This document shows positions 27,858-38,088 of a stretch of DNA of 64,000 nt, piece after piece. A program made the position numbers and the translations under genes. Source of the DNA: Tetrapisispora phaffii CBS 4417 (lineage: Eukaryota > Ascomycota > Saccharomycetes > Saccharomycetales > Saccharomycetaceae); contig NC_016525.1 of assembly GCF_000236905.1 (NCBI RefSeq), positions 248,001 through 312,000 on the forward strand, read 5' to 3'. Every line of letters begins with the position of its first letter. Position 1 is the stretch's first letter. Under the pieces are notes generated by a model that had not been told where the DNA came from, searched no databases, and saw only the letters and a program-made list of their open reading frames with translations.

Positions 27858-30800
27858 TCACCATAGTGGTCTGGCGACTGTTAATTGAGAGACTAGGCTA
27901 GCCACGTCGTTTCTGTTCTGGAACTTGGTTGGCATCTCGTCGATGTTAAGTTGCAATGGTGCATGCTTATGGGTGGCTTCTCTAACAGCACTGTCATCTG
28001 CAATTTTCTCCTTTGTTGTGATGAAAGGTCCTGTAAGTTCGATTTCGATCATACTATCTTCCAATGTCTCAGTCAACGTCTTGCCATTTTCGCTTTCATA
28101 CTTTCCTTCGTATTTCTGGAAATCTATCTCTTCCCAACGGATCCATCTCAATGGTAACAATGAGAACTTTATAAATTCTTTCTTTTCAAATACAATCCTT
28201 GAATTCAAACTAATTGATCCAAGGTCAATTTTCTTACGGTTATTGTTACCTCCAAATAAAAACAAGAAGCTAAAGATATTCCATACTTGCAACTTCTTAT
28301 TAGAATTAGTAATATCAATGGAAGTACTGGATTGGTTAATATCTGACTCCACATCACCAAATACTTTGTCTTGGAGAACTAGTAGCATTTGTAAATTTAA
28401 AACATATTTAAGCCCATCATCTACATTAGTAATATAATATATTGGCAGACAGTTTGCTAGTTTCGATATACTTAAGATACCATCACTTTGAAAATTGATT
28501 AGTTTCAATCCAATCGGATAGAGAGCTCTGACTTGGCGTCTATGGTTGATTTCTATTTCTTCTTGTTTCTTAATTAGTTCTCGTTCTTTCTGCAGTTCGA
28601 GTTCTTTTATTCTCTTATCTTCTTCCAATTTATGTTTCTCTTTCTCTGCCTCCCTTTTCAGTTCATCCTCGGCAAGTTTTTGTAATAACTCTTGTTCTCT
28701 CTTTTTCTTTTGTTGTAACATTTTCACTCTATACTCCTCTTCCTCTCTCTTTAATTTTTCAGCCCTAGCTTCTTCTTCCTCTTTTTGCTTCTTCATTCTA
28801 ATTTCTTCCTCCGCTTTCCTGATTCTTTCCTCTTTCTCCTCTTGTTCTTTCCTCTTTTGCTTCTCCTCTGCTTCTATTTCTCTCCTTTTTCTATCCTCTT
28901 CCTCCTCCTCCTCTTTCCTCTTTCTGGCAAGTCGTTCTTCCTCTACTCTCAATTTCTCTAGCCTTAGTTCCTCTTCTTCTTGTCTCTTTCTTTCTGCTTT
29001 TTCTTCTAGCAATTGTTCTTCGGTTTTGGGTACTTCTATCTTCGCTATTTTTTTATTACGATTGGATTCATCTTGATCACTTTCACTAAACTCAACATCA
29101 GATCTCTGATGTTTTCCTCTTGTAGAGTTATCAACCTTGGTATCGTCGCCTTTGTCAACGATATATTTAACAACATCGGGTTTCAGCTGGCCTGAGTTAA
29201 ACATCTCAAGCTCCTCAGAAGAACCAACCAATTTCAATTCATTTGTGTCTGGTGTCCCATGTATATTATTAATGGCATAATAAAATGCAGTTTTTCCTTT
29301 CTTGTCCTTTTTAGTCTTATCCGCTCCTGCCTCTAGAAGAAGTTTAACGATGTTTATATGACCTCTGCCAACAGCAGCCATTAATGGAGTGGTACCATCT
29401 GGTAAACTAGAATTTACATGTGCACCAAATGCTAAATATAAACTAGTGATGTCTTCGTGGCCATACCGTATGGATTCAATAAATGATTTAAAATCCACTC
29501 TGCCACCGTTTTCAAGAAATAAACCTACATAGGTTAAATTACCGTTTCTTGAGGCCTTTAGAAGTTTTTCTCTGCCACTTTTAGAGGTGATATTTGTCCA
29601 ATGAAATTCATCTTCCATTATATTTTCGTCATTGTTCTTCTCGTTATTTTTTACATGATCTGGTTCAGGAGTAGCAGTCATGGATCCCTTCTTCCTATCC
29701 CACTTATCACTTGCTTCCATTAGACATGCTTTTATTTGCATTATATCATTTATAACATCACTGCTGTAGTCCTCTTCCTCTTCAATGGATTGATATGCAT
29801 TTAATCCTTTCGCATTTACAACTGTTGGATCGGCTCCTTTCTCTAACAAAAATTTAACTACATCCAGATGCCCATTTGCAGCTGCATCAATTAATGGTGT
29901 ATCTCTGAACATCTCATAAGAGATTAAATTCACATTAGCACCATATTTGACAAGAAGTTTCACACAGTCTATGTACCCGTTCAGGGCAGCCTCATGAAGT
30001 GAAGAGTTACCTGCATTATCTTGATCATTTACATCAATTTCACCTTCCTCTAATAATCTTTTAACTATTTCAAACTTCCCCTTATCACATGCTATTTGTA
30101 ATTTCGATCTTCCACCAGCATCTCGATAAATGCTTTTTTTTGGTTTTCTAACTTTTAATGAAGGTGTCGAGGAAGAAGACACTTCTGCTTTTGTTCTAAT
30201 GAATTTTTGTTCACGTTTCAATTTAGAAGGTGAGGAATGAATCATGCGAATTCCATCCTTTGCTGTAAACGATTCATCTGCAAATACACTGCTAGATAAT
30301 ACATTGTATTTATTATCTTCGATATCAGATAAATCTGAGTCAGTGTTCTCATTTGACTTCTTACGAGAATTGGATTTTCTATTAGATACTTGATCTGATC
30401 TTACCAGTCTTGTTAATTTTGCTTTCGGAAGGGGCTCTGGTTCAGTTGGTGCATCACTTAGTATTTCATCATCAGAAACAACAAAATCATCTAAATCATT
30501 ATTATCCCCATCGTCATTATCACTGTCAGAAAATGAGTTCTTTTTCGGTTCCACTAATATATTCTTTAAGTCTACCCTGAGAATTGATCCAAGATTAACA
30601 TTGGTAGAAGTGTCGTTTTCATTTATGCTACTATAATGATTTATATCAGTTAAATCGGAAGTTATATTATCTTTGTTAATGTTTACAGGTGACTCTTCTT
30701 TATCTTCTGTCTTGATGTCATTATGTAAGTTCTCTTTGGTTATATTGGCATTTAATTTTTCGTCACTGGTAGCTTCTTGTGTGTATATTTTGTGTTCTTG

Positions 30801-31094
30801 TTTATCATATTCCCTAGATTCTTTTTCCAGTGGTTCATTCTTCAAATCTTCCTTTTCCAGTCTTTCTTTCTCTAATTTTTCCTTCTCCAATCTCTCCTTC
30901 TCTAATCTCTCTCTTTCTAATTTCTCTCTTTCTAATCGTTGTTGCTCCTTTTCCATACGAACCTGATCCTCTTCTTCCTTTATCTTCTGATCAATGGCAA
31001 TTTGCTCCAACTCTTGACGTCTACTGCTCATGTTAGAAAGGTAACTGCTAAGTGACCTTTTCTTGACAGGTGGTTCATTTCCATTGTCACTCAT
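27858..31094 (-). CDS. HOS4: Hos4, ankyrin-repeat subunit of the Set3 deacetylase complex
   Basis: A 1,078-residue protein, nearly the length of S. cerevisiae Hos4 (1,083). A conserved N terminus (PPVKKRSLSSYLSNM) leads into a Glu/Lys/Arg-rich stretch (~25-95). Ankyrin repeats follow in two blocks: about 327-435 (KLQIACDKGKFEIVKRLLEE and the next repeats) and about 508-610. A long charged coiled coil spans ~690-850, then a globular C terminus. Hos4 belongs to the Set3 histone deacetylase complex (Set3, Hos2, Sif2, Snt1, Cpr1, Hst1), which dampens meiotic gene expression and acts on transcribed genes. It lies beside COX5 as in S. cerevisiae (YIL112W). Confidence 0.93.
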   Translation of the reverse strand: MSDNGNEPPVKKRSLSSYLSNMSSRRQELEQIAIDQKIKEEEDQVRMEKEQQRLEREKLERERLEKERLEKEKLEKERLEKEDLKNEPLEKESREYDKQEHKIYTQEATSDEKLNANITKENLHNDIKTEDKEESPVNINKDNITSDLTDINHYSSINENDTSTNVNLGSILRVDLKNILVEPKKNSFSDSDNDDGDNNDLDDFVVSDDEILSDAPTEPEPLPKAKLTRLVRSDQVSNRKSNSRKKSNENTDSDLSDIEDNKYNVLSSSVFADESFTAKDGIRMIHSSPSKLKREQKFIRTKAEVSSSSTPSLKVRKPKKSIYRDAGGRSKLQIACDKGKFEIVKRLLEEGEIDVNDQDNAGNSSLHEAALNGYIDCVKLLVKYGANVNLISYEMFRDTPLIDAAANGHLDVVKFLLEKGADPTVVNAKGLNAYQSIEEEEDYSSDVINDIMQIKACLMEASDKWDRKKGSMTATPEPDHVKNNEKNNDENIMEDEFHWTNITSKSGREKLLKASRNGNLTYVGLFLENGGRVDFKSFIESIRYGHEDITSLYLAFGAHVNSSLPDGTTPLMAAVGRGHINIVKLLLEAGADKTKKDKKGKTAFYYAINNIHGTPDTNELKLVGSSEELEMFNSGQLKPDVVKYIVDKGDDTKVDNSTRGKHQRSDVEFSESDQDESNRNKKIAKIEVPKTEEQLLEEKAERKRQEEEELRLEKLRVEEERLARKRKEEEEEEDRKRREIEAEEKQKRKEQEEKEERIRKAEEEIRMKKQKEEEEARAEKLKREEEEYRVKMLQQKKKREQELLQKLAEDELKREAEKEKHKLEEDKRIKELELQKERELIKKQEEIEINHRRQVRALYPIGLKLINFQSDGILSISKLANCLPIYYITNVDDGLKYVLNLQMLLVLQDKVFGDVESDINQSSTSIDITNSNKKLQVWNIFSFLFLFGGNNNRKKIDLGSISLNSRIVFEKKEFIKFSLLPLRWIRWEEIDFQKYEGKYESENGKTLTETLEDSMIEIELTGPFITTKEKIADDSAVREATHKHAPLQLNIDEMPTKFQNRNDVASLVSQLTVARPLW

Positions 31095-31547
31095 ATTTTC
31101 ATTTATCGAAGCTCAGAACAGTTACTTGTAACCTAAAGCGGTCTCAATAATATATCCTAGTAATTATAATATTTGTAGTTTTAAAATATATCAATAGTAC
31201 TACTAAGTACGATACAAACTATCGTGTTTATCGACTTGTGCTGTTTTAAAATATTTAATATTTGAATATTTTTCAATTTTAAGAATTGGCAAAGGCTTCA
31301 AAATATGAAAATAACATTCAAATGGCTATAAAAGAAGATATATAATATAAGTAAGAAGAATTTCCCTTTATTCGAAAAAAACTTATACGCTGTATATAAT
31401 ATGTAAAGTATTTATATTTATGAGATATTACAGCTATGTTTCAATTTCATGACGGTATTATTGATGAATATCTATGCTGTTACATGTAAGATGGGGAACA
31501 TTGAATTAAATATAGTGATAAGGATGAAATTATGAATTCTCAAATTT
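31095..31547. other. Intergenic region HOS4/MSG5
   Basis: A 453-base A+T-rich region containing the HOS4 promoter and the MSG5 3' end. I see no further feature. Confidence 0.45.
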
Positions 31548-32693
31548 TTAAGTATTGAGAAGTTCAGGATGTGTTTGTATTAATGAAATATCGTTAGTTG
31601 TATTTTGACGGTGGTCAATTTCATCTTGTTCTTGTGGTTGTTTTATATCGTTTGATGATGATTTCTCGTTTTTTAAAAAGTCATTCCATTCCATTAGTTG
31701 AAAAATTAAACTCATGTTAGGACTTATTAACGTTACGATATTTTTTAATTTATCATATGCATCATTCAATGATAACTTACTATACCTCATTATATATGCT
31801 ACGATCAATGACGCTGATCTTGATATACCACATTGACAATGTATAAGTATTTTTTTCTTGGCTATTACACCAGAATGCATGATATCGGTGACATGCTTTA
31901 ATTCTAAGAATATTTTTGAGTTGTGTGTCCATGGAATATGATAATAATCAAGTTTTAAGTTATTTGGTATTAATGGGCCGAGATTTGGTATCTCTTTGGC
32001 CACGTTTATTACAATGTCAAAATCACATATTTCAGTTAGTGAAGGTTCTGAATACAAGTAAATATACGGTTCAATGACTAGCATTGGGCCATGTGGGTAT
32101 GCAAATTCTTCGTGGACTTCTTTTGAGTATCCAGTATTATCTATATTGTTCAAAGCAGTAATGGGTAAAAATTGTTTATCGAACGGTAAAAAGTGACTTT
32201 CAGTTTCGGATTGTGGTAATGATGAAGTTGGGGTCAACGTTTGTAATCTCATATTACTATATGTGTTGATAAATTCTGTTCCATCCTTGTTGATAGTATT
32301 TACATTTGTAGTATTTATGGATACTGGTAACGTCTGGTTCCTCTTTATATCACGCATCTTAGATGCAATTGAAGGTTCAACGGGACTAGAATTAGTGGAT
32401 TTAGATTTTTTAATAATAACATTAGGTAATTTCTTCTTTGGCAGTGTGTAGATGTGTGTATCGGAATTATGTGATTTTAAATCACTTAACGATGGTGCAT
32501 TGTCCAATTTATCGTATGTAAGATTATCTTTGAGTTTGTCATTATTGTTAAGCTTCAAAGATAATTTCTTCGTATTTCTATTCGAACATATTTTTGTTTT
32601 GCAACTTATATCGATACTCGACATTTTTGAAATAGTGTTATCAATAGCAACCAAATTGTTAGCATAATCCATGCCATAATCTCTAACATTCAT
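31548..32693 (-). CDS. MSG5: Dual-specificity MAP-kinase phosphatase Msg5/Sdp1
   Basis: A 381-residue protein with a C-terminal dual-specificity phosphatase domain (~205-350). The catalytic HCQCGISRSAS (HCx5R, ~284-294) is followed by LIVAYIMRYSK, very close to Msg5. The N-terminal half is a disordered Ser/Thr/Asn region with basic clusters that could dock MAP kinases. In S. cerevisiae Msg5 (489) and Sdp1 (209) are genome-duplication paralogues that dephosphorylate Slt2 and Fus3. The position next to HOS4 and VAC7 fits the single ancestral locus, and the long N terminus is more Msg5-like. Confidence 0.88.
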   Translation of the reverse strand: MNVRDYGMDYANNLVAIDNTISKMSSIDISCKTKICSNRNTKKLSLKLNNNDKLKDNLTYDKLDNAPSLSDLKSHNSDTHIYTLPKKKLPNVIIKKSKSTNSSPVEPSIASKMRDIKRNQTLPVSINTTNVNTINKDGTEFINTYSNMRLQTLTPTSSLPQSETESHFLPFDKQFLPITALNNIDNTGYSKEVHEEFAYPHGPMLVIEPYIYLYSEPSLTEICDFDIVINVAKEIPNLGPLIPNNLKLDYYHIPWTHNSKIFLELKHVTDIMHSGVIAKKKILIHCQCGISRSASLIVAYIMRYSKLSLNDAYDKLKNIVTLISPNMSLIFQLMEWNDFLKNEKSSSNDIKQPQEQDEIDHRQNTTNDISLIQTHPELLNT

Positions 32694-33680
32694 TTCACAA
32701 AGAGCAATAATTTAAAGTGAATTATAGGAATATGATAGGGAAACAAAAGTTTCACTCTTAAACTATTGGATGAATATGTTTTTCGTTCTTTTTTGAAGGT
32801 ATTGGCAAGAGTTTCCACAAATATGTCTCAGTACCAATAAATGATTGTAGTTTAAAATTGCAATATAGCACAGCGAATGCGTATCCACACACACGCATAT
32901 ATAAATATATATATATATATTTATATATGTACTTGACCTGAGCAGAAAGAACACTTTGCAGGTATATGAACACCTTAACCCCTAAAGACTTAAAGACAAG
33001 TTTATATATAACTGGTTTAAGAATTTATAAGTTGTTATTTTAGGTAACAAAATCATCAACTTCGATACTTGCGATCTTCGAAAAGTTCCTCTTCCAGTAC
33101 GGACAATTTGTAAGGACAAGCTGAAGGCGAACAATGGGAAGACGATGCCAAGACTCTCAATGCTATACGCAATACATAGCTCCTCAACTGACTGGATATA
33201 TGAATATATACAAGTGTCTGTCTGCATATGAGTTCAGTTAAGCCTGACGTGACACAATCCAGTTCTTCTAAAAAAGTCAGGATATGTCAAAGGGTTAAAA
33301 TGAATTGGAAACTGGAGTTTTGTCTTGAAAAGTGGAACTGTCCTAGTTTTTTAGTAAGCTCATCTCTGTTTAGTGTCATGAATTCTCTGTGTTCGGATCT
33401 TGGATACAGATCTTTTTATGCCTTAAGTTGACTAGCTATTTTGTATACGAATTGCTATTTAATACACTCTTTGTCTTGGTCGGATTAGCGATTAATAAAC
33501 TGATGATCGTAACTCCTGTACCTGCTTCCTGCATCCAAATCTAAGATAGAAAAACACCTAAGATTATAATAAATATTTAGATTTTTAAGATAAATTTAGA
33601 GTCCTTTGTAATGGGACAAATACATCTATGTTTGTTTCTATGTATATGTATATATAATTATGCAAAGTCGAGATCGAAGT
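32694..33680 (-). promoter_or_regulatory. MSG5 upstream region
   Basis: Nearly 1 kb between the MSG5 start and the VAC7 stop. It contains a short alternating AT tract at about 32907-32921 beside a CACACACG run, and A+T-rich DNA elsewhere. Open frames here are short and unsupported. Confidence 0.4.
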
Positions 33681-36600
33681 TTATAATAATGATAGATAAT
33701 CATCGCCTTTGTCTTTATCATCAGGATGAACTTCGATGCTCTGTTGTATTGAGACAGATCTCTCAGTATTGAAAAATGGCACTCTATATTTCAAACTCCC
33801 TTTGATTAATAGTTCGTAATCATGTTTTATCAGCTGTTTCCATTTTTCGACATCACTCTCGATGTTGATGGCATTGTCTCCATTGGGATCCGAAGCAACC
33901 TTATTTTTGCCTGGATTTAATAATTTCACGCTTGAAGATGAAACATCATATCTTCTTCTGAAGAATTCACCTCTAAATTCTAATGGCGACTCAAGTGAGC
34001 TTATTGTTCCTAATAATACCGTTTCCAACACTTTATTTTTTCTCTTAAAATTATAGTCATTTTCGGTCACATATATACTTTTAGCAAATATATCAATATC
34101 AGCATCTTGAACATTGATGGTAAAAAATCCAGGGTTGTATGCTCCACAAGTTAAATCAAATAGCAAAATGCTGGTACTACTAATAATATTGTCGATAAAT
34201 ACAACGTTCAATCCTTGTAACTCTTTATTTGTTGCCAGCAAAAATCCTAAGATAAAACCAATCGTTACTAAGAATACCACAGATAATGAGAAATAAACAC
34301 AATATTTGATCTTTGACCATGATGATTTTTTAGTAACAAAATTATGTGGTGAGTTATTGCTTTCATCTCCGTAATAAAATTGATTATTTCTTAAAGGAGT
34401 TTGTTCATTGATATCATCGTCTCCGACAAATTGGTTTTCGTTATAATTTTGAAACCCTTTATTATTTGCAAACTGAGATGAATAACTTTCATGGCGATTA
34501 GTATTGCCCGTGTATAAGCTATAATCTTGGTAATTAGAACCATGTTCTGGGCGCCGTTTCCCATATCTATTATCACTTTCATAGTATGGATATGTATCAT
34601 ACAACCTGGGATCAACGTCAGCACCATCTGATTCAATTAGTTCATCGTTATCTTCATAGTCGGATATTTGAGGTCGGGTCCCCAAATCACCTCCATGATT
34701 ATAGAAAAACATCGACCGGTCATCATCCTCATCATCTTCAAGTACATGAGTATTATTTTCATGCATATTATCATCATTTCTATTTGACATATTTGGATGA
34801 TCTTCTGTATTATGATATGCATTTTGTTTATTTTTATTTTCACTTGTTGACTCGGTGTTAACGATGGAATTAGAATGTTGTGGGTTGACTGATTTTTTGG
34901 TATTATTACTTTCATCGTTTATATCGCTATCTTCTTCCTGAATAGTGTTGTTAGTAAAATTAGTATTGAAGCCATTATTATGTGAATTGTTTTGTACATT
35001 ATCATGATAGTCAAGAAAGTGATCATTCCTCACAACACTATTGCTTAAAGTAGTTGATGGTTGTATTTCCTTTGGCTCCTCCATAAAATCTTCTAAGTTT
35101 ACATTATCTGGTATACTTGAATATTTCCGCAGTGGGGCGCCATTAGTGTCAAAAATTCGCGATGCAGTCGTCCTTAATTTCCTTTTATTTTCATGATTAT
35201 TTGAATTATTTGGTGCTCTCTGCCTATAGCCTGAGTTCTGTCTCATGGCCTGATTGTTATGGGATACATTCCTCGATGGACCATTATTTTTATTCAACAT
35301 TCCAGAGTTACGTAGTCTAACTTGTGGGTTTACCCCATTTGTATTAACATGCATTTTATGAGTTGGTGAGTGAATCAGGTTGCCATTACTAGTCGCCATA
35401 TGTATTCCATGCGATGGTGATTGGGTAATTGAAGAAGTAGATCTCATAGAATTAGAAGACCTTAAGCTTGATAGATCGTCTGGTACCAACTGAAATGTTC
35501 TGCTGGTCGGACTTATATTCGAATTAGCGTAATTTAGCATGTTATTTGGATTAGAAGTCGGTACATTTGTATGCACATTTGAAACTGACATTTTATTACC
35601 CAAGGGAGCTGCGCCCATACTGGTATGTCTTTGATTTTTAATTTTGTTCAAGAATTTCTTATTCGTATTCAATAATGGAACACTCATCTTAGGAGCAATC
35701 CCGTAAGTTTTATTTGTGTTGCTGTTTAGTTGTACATTGCCATTTTTAAATACCTGTTGATCATTTCCTTCTATAGCACTTTCAATGGTGTTGATAGCTG
35801 CTACGTGTCTGCTTGAATTTGCGGCCGATTCGTATACAAAAGTCTCTTCTGAATCACTAGCCTCTCTCTCACCAACGGCAGATGCTAACCTAGCTGCAAA
35901 GAAGTCGGTTTTTGTAGGATGTACTAAAACTTCATTGTCGTTACCATCACTATGCTGTATATTGTCATCACTGTTTTTAAGAGTAGCAATATTAGTTGCT
36001 AATGCATCTGTACTTTTATTTTTCCCTTGAAGTTGCTTTACATTTATAGTATCGTTATTTGGCTTACTGTTATTAATAAAGCTATTATGATTACTGTTCC
36101 CATTGTTGTTACCATTATTACTGTTATTATTATTATTGTTGTTGTTGTTGTTAATGCTGTTGTTGTTATTGTTGATACTGTTACTTTTTAGTTCTTTGTA
36201 GTTATTATAGCCATTGTTTTTTATATTATTTTCTGCTATTATTTTTCTTCCACATGCATTATGGAATTCTGAGTTAGTTTTTTCATTAATTTTGGTCGTC
36301 CATCTTCTAGTAAAATTTCTCTTAGAGTTTAAAAGTTGCATGGAAGGCCTCTCTATGATTTTTGCGGGTCTCAAATCTGTAGCTTTCTGAGATTTATTAT
36401 GTTGATTTCCAGAAAACAAAGTACTTTCCACATTTGAAGTTAAACTAATTGGAGTTGTTATAGTCGGTACTTTCCCAGTATAGTCAGTTTTTGATGGTAA
36501 TGACAAAGATGTAAAATTATTGTTTTCGTGATCAGGAACGTTATTATAGCCTTCATTATGTATCATATGCTGTAAACTGTCCTTTATCATATCTTGAGTA

Positions 36601-37037
36601 ACTCTATTATTAAGATCATTTTGATCCAAATTGGAATTTGTAATTACAGACGCTGATGGTATTCTTGAAGAACCATCCTCTATTTGTGTATTATCCATAG
36701 TATTAGTAATTTTTTTATCATTTAAAGGTTGTTTCTGTATTGATTTCAATGCTGCGTCTGATACATCAGTTCCTTGTGGATACGTATGCTCTTTAATATG
36801 AGAATTTCTTACAGATTGTTTCTGGTCAATCTCTCTAGATTGACTTGAAGCATTATCCATTTTCAATGGAATTGGATTTTGCGATTCATACTTGGGACTA
36901 TTGATTAATTGTGGTTTATTATTGTCTTGATTGATCGCGGCAGTAGTGCCAGCAGGTATGGTTGTGGGCATGATATTAACTGCCGGAGTATCCACCATTT
37001 CAGTTTCAACTAGAAATTTATGATGATCTCCATTCAT
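33681..37037 (-). CDS. VAC7: Vac7, activator of the Fab1 PI(3)P 5-kinase
   Basis: A 1,118-residue protein close to S. cerevisiae Vac7 (1,165). The first ~900 residues are disordered and Asn/Ser-rich, including a poly-Asn tract at ~283-310. One transmembrane helix (~909-935, IKYCVYFSLSVVFLVTIGFI) is followed by the conserved C-terminal domain (FDLTCGAYNPGFFTINVQDA) that faces the vacuole lumen. Vac7 stimulates Fab1 with Vac14 to make PI(3,5)P2, controlling vacuole size and inheritance. In S. cerevisiae VAC7 (YNL054W) follows MSG5 (YNL053W), as here. Confidence 0.95.
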   Translation of the reverse strand: MNGDHHKFLVETEMVDTPAVNIMPTTIPAGTTAAINQDNNKPQLINSPKYESQNPIPLKMDNASSQSREIDQKQSVRNSHIKEHTYPQGTDVSDAALKSIQKQPLNDKKITNTMDNTQIEDGSSRIPSASVITNSNLDQNDLNNRVTQDMIKDSLQHMIHNEGYNNVPDHENNNFTSLSLPSKTDYTGKVPTITTPISLTSNVESTLFSGNQHNKSQKATDLRPAKIIERPSMQLLNSKRNFTRRWTTKINEKTNSEFHNACGRKIIAENNIKNNGYNNYKELKSNSINNNNNSINNNNNNNNNNSNNGNNNGNSNHNSFINNSKPNNDTINVKQLQGKNKSTDALATNIATLKNSDDNIQHSDGNDNEVLVHPTKTDFFAARLASAVGEREASDSEETFVYESAANSSRHVAAINTIESAIEGNDQQVFKNGNVQLNSNTNKTYGIAPKMSVPLLNTNKKFLNKIKNQRHTSMGAAPLGNKMSVSNVHTNVPTSNPNNMLNYANSNISPTSRTFQLVPDDLSSLRSSNSMRSTSSITQSPSHGIHMATSNGNLIHSPTHKMHVNTNGVNPQVRLRNSGMLNKNNGPSRNVSHNNQAMRQNSGYRQRAPNNSNNHENKRKLRTTASRIFDTNGAPLRKYSSIPDNVNLEDFMEEPKEIQPSTTLSNSVVRNDHFLDYHDNVQNNSHNNGFNTNFTNNTIQEEDSDINDESNNTKKSVNPQHSNSIVNTESTSENKNKQNAYHNTEDHPNMSNRNDDNMHENNTHVLEDDEDDDRSMFFYNHGGDLGTRPQISDYEDNDELIESDGADVDPRLYDTYPYYESDNRYGKRRPEHGSNYQDYSLYTGNTNRHESYSSQFANNKGFQNYNENQFVGDDDINEQTPLRNNQFYYGDESNNSPHNFVTKKSSWSKIKYCVYFSLSVVFLVTIGFILGFLLATNKELQGLNVVFIDNIISSTSILLFDLTCGAYNPGFFTINVQDADIDIFAKSIYVTENDYNFKRKNKVLETVLLGTISSLESPLEFRGEFFRRRYDVSSSSVKLLNPGKNKVASDPNGDNAINIESDVEKWKQLIKHDYELLIKGSLKYRVPFFNTERSVSIQQSIEVHPDDKDKGDDYLSLL
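36085..36185 (-). repeat. Trinucleotide (AAT/AAC) repeat coding for poly-Asn in VAC7
   Basis: An imperfect run of ATT and GTT triplets on the plus strand encodes Asn-rich tracts in Vac7. It is likely length-variable between strains and has no assigned function. Confidence 0.8.
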
Positions 37038-38088
37038 TTTGCGTATTTAAATCTGTAACCGTAATCTATTCAGTAAAAACAATTGTGTTTCATTAAAATT
37101 TGAACTTAAATAAAATAATATTGGAGAATGGTATTAGTAATGTGTACAAATAGCAGCTAATTAAGTTATTAGATTTTTGTGATACTTTTGCAGAAAGAAC
37201 TGGCAGAATTCGGTCCAAAACAGGTCTTCAACTTGAGTTATATAACGATATAATGTGTCACACTTACTGGTCAGTAGTGGTATATACTTTGAATCCTAGT
37301 TCCATGTTTGTTTAACCAATAGATTAACTTATTTTAACATTGCTTTATATACTAAAATCCTAAAAATATGGGAAAATGGGTGTAGTTACCCGTCCGTGGA
37401 TGTTGTTTCAGTAAGCACTGCAAACGTTACCTTCTTAAGGAGAAATTACTATTGATGGAACTTAAACAATGCTAAGATTAGTTAGTAAAGTAACTTATAT
37501 AGCCGATGATATGGCCAGTTTTACCGAAGAATACAGAGATATGTCTCCATTTGCTTTGGGAATATGCCAAAAAAATCAAATGTGACACTCTGACCAATTG
37601 CCATTTGATTAACTTCTGATAATTTAGCAAATTGTCACATTCCTACAGTTTCTAAACTATATTGGTTTAATAATAGCAAATGATATAATAACCTTCTATT
37701 GAAGTTCAACAGATGATTACACCTTATGTACTTTGAACATTATTAGACTATAGATACTTAAATTATTGATTACTGGCACCATGATGATGTCGCCTTACAC
37801 GAACATAAATTTTGACTTTGATCGATGATCAGATTATTGGAAAATATATAACATATATTTATATGAATACTGAATTATCAATTACGATTACACAAACTGT
37901 TAGTTTGTGTTATAAATCTACTTTCTATTCTGCTAAAACCAATTGCAAACTAAGCATTATACTCTTTTGTAGGTTTCGAGGAAAATTCATTTTGGATTCA
38001 AATTACTAGAGTTTCACGTACACCTAACATTCAGAAATAATTACCTTTGAGAGAATTCATTTATTAAAAGATAATAATAGTGTGTAAA
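37038..38088. promoter_or_regulatory. Divergent VAC7/NUP159 promoter region; porin gene absent
   Basis: A 1,051-base region between divergent starts. A Reb1-type TTACCCG lies at 37386-37392, about 350 bases from VAC7. In S. cerevisiae a porin gene (POR1 or POR2) lies near this point on both sister segments, but no porin frame or remnant is visible. Confidence 0.45.

Noticed and set aside
28546..29076. 176-codon Ser/Phe-rich frame antisense to HOS4
   Set aside because: It mirrors the Glu/Lys/Arg coiled coil of HOS4 on the opposite strand; shadow frame.
37780..37840. ATGATGA resembling a C box of a C/D snoRNA
   Set aside because: No CTGA D box at a suitable distance and no terminal stem.
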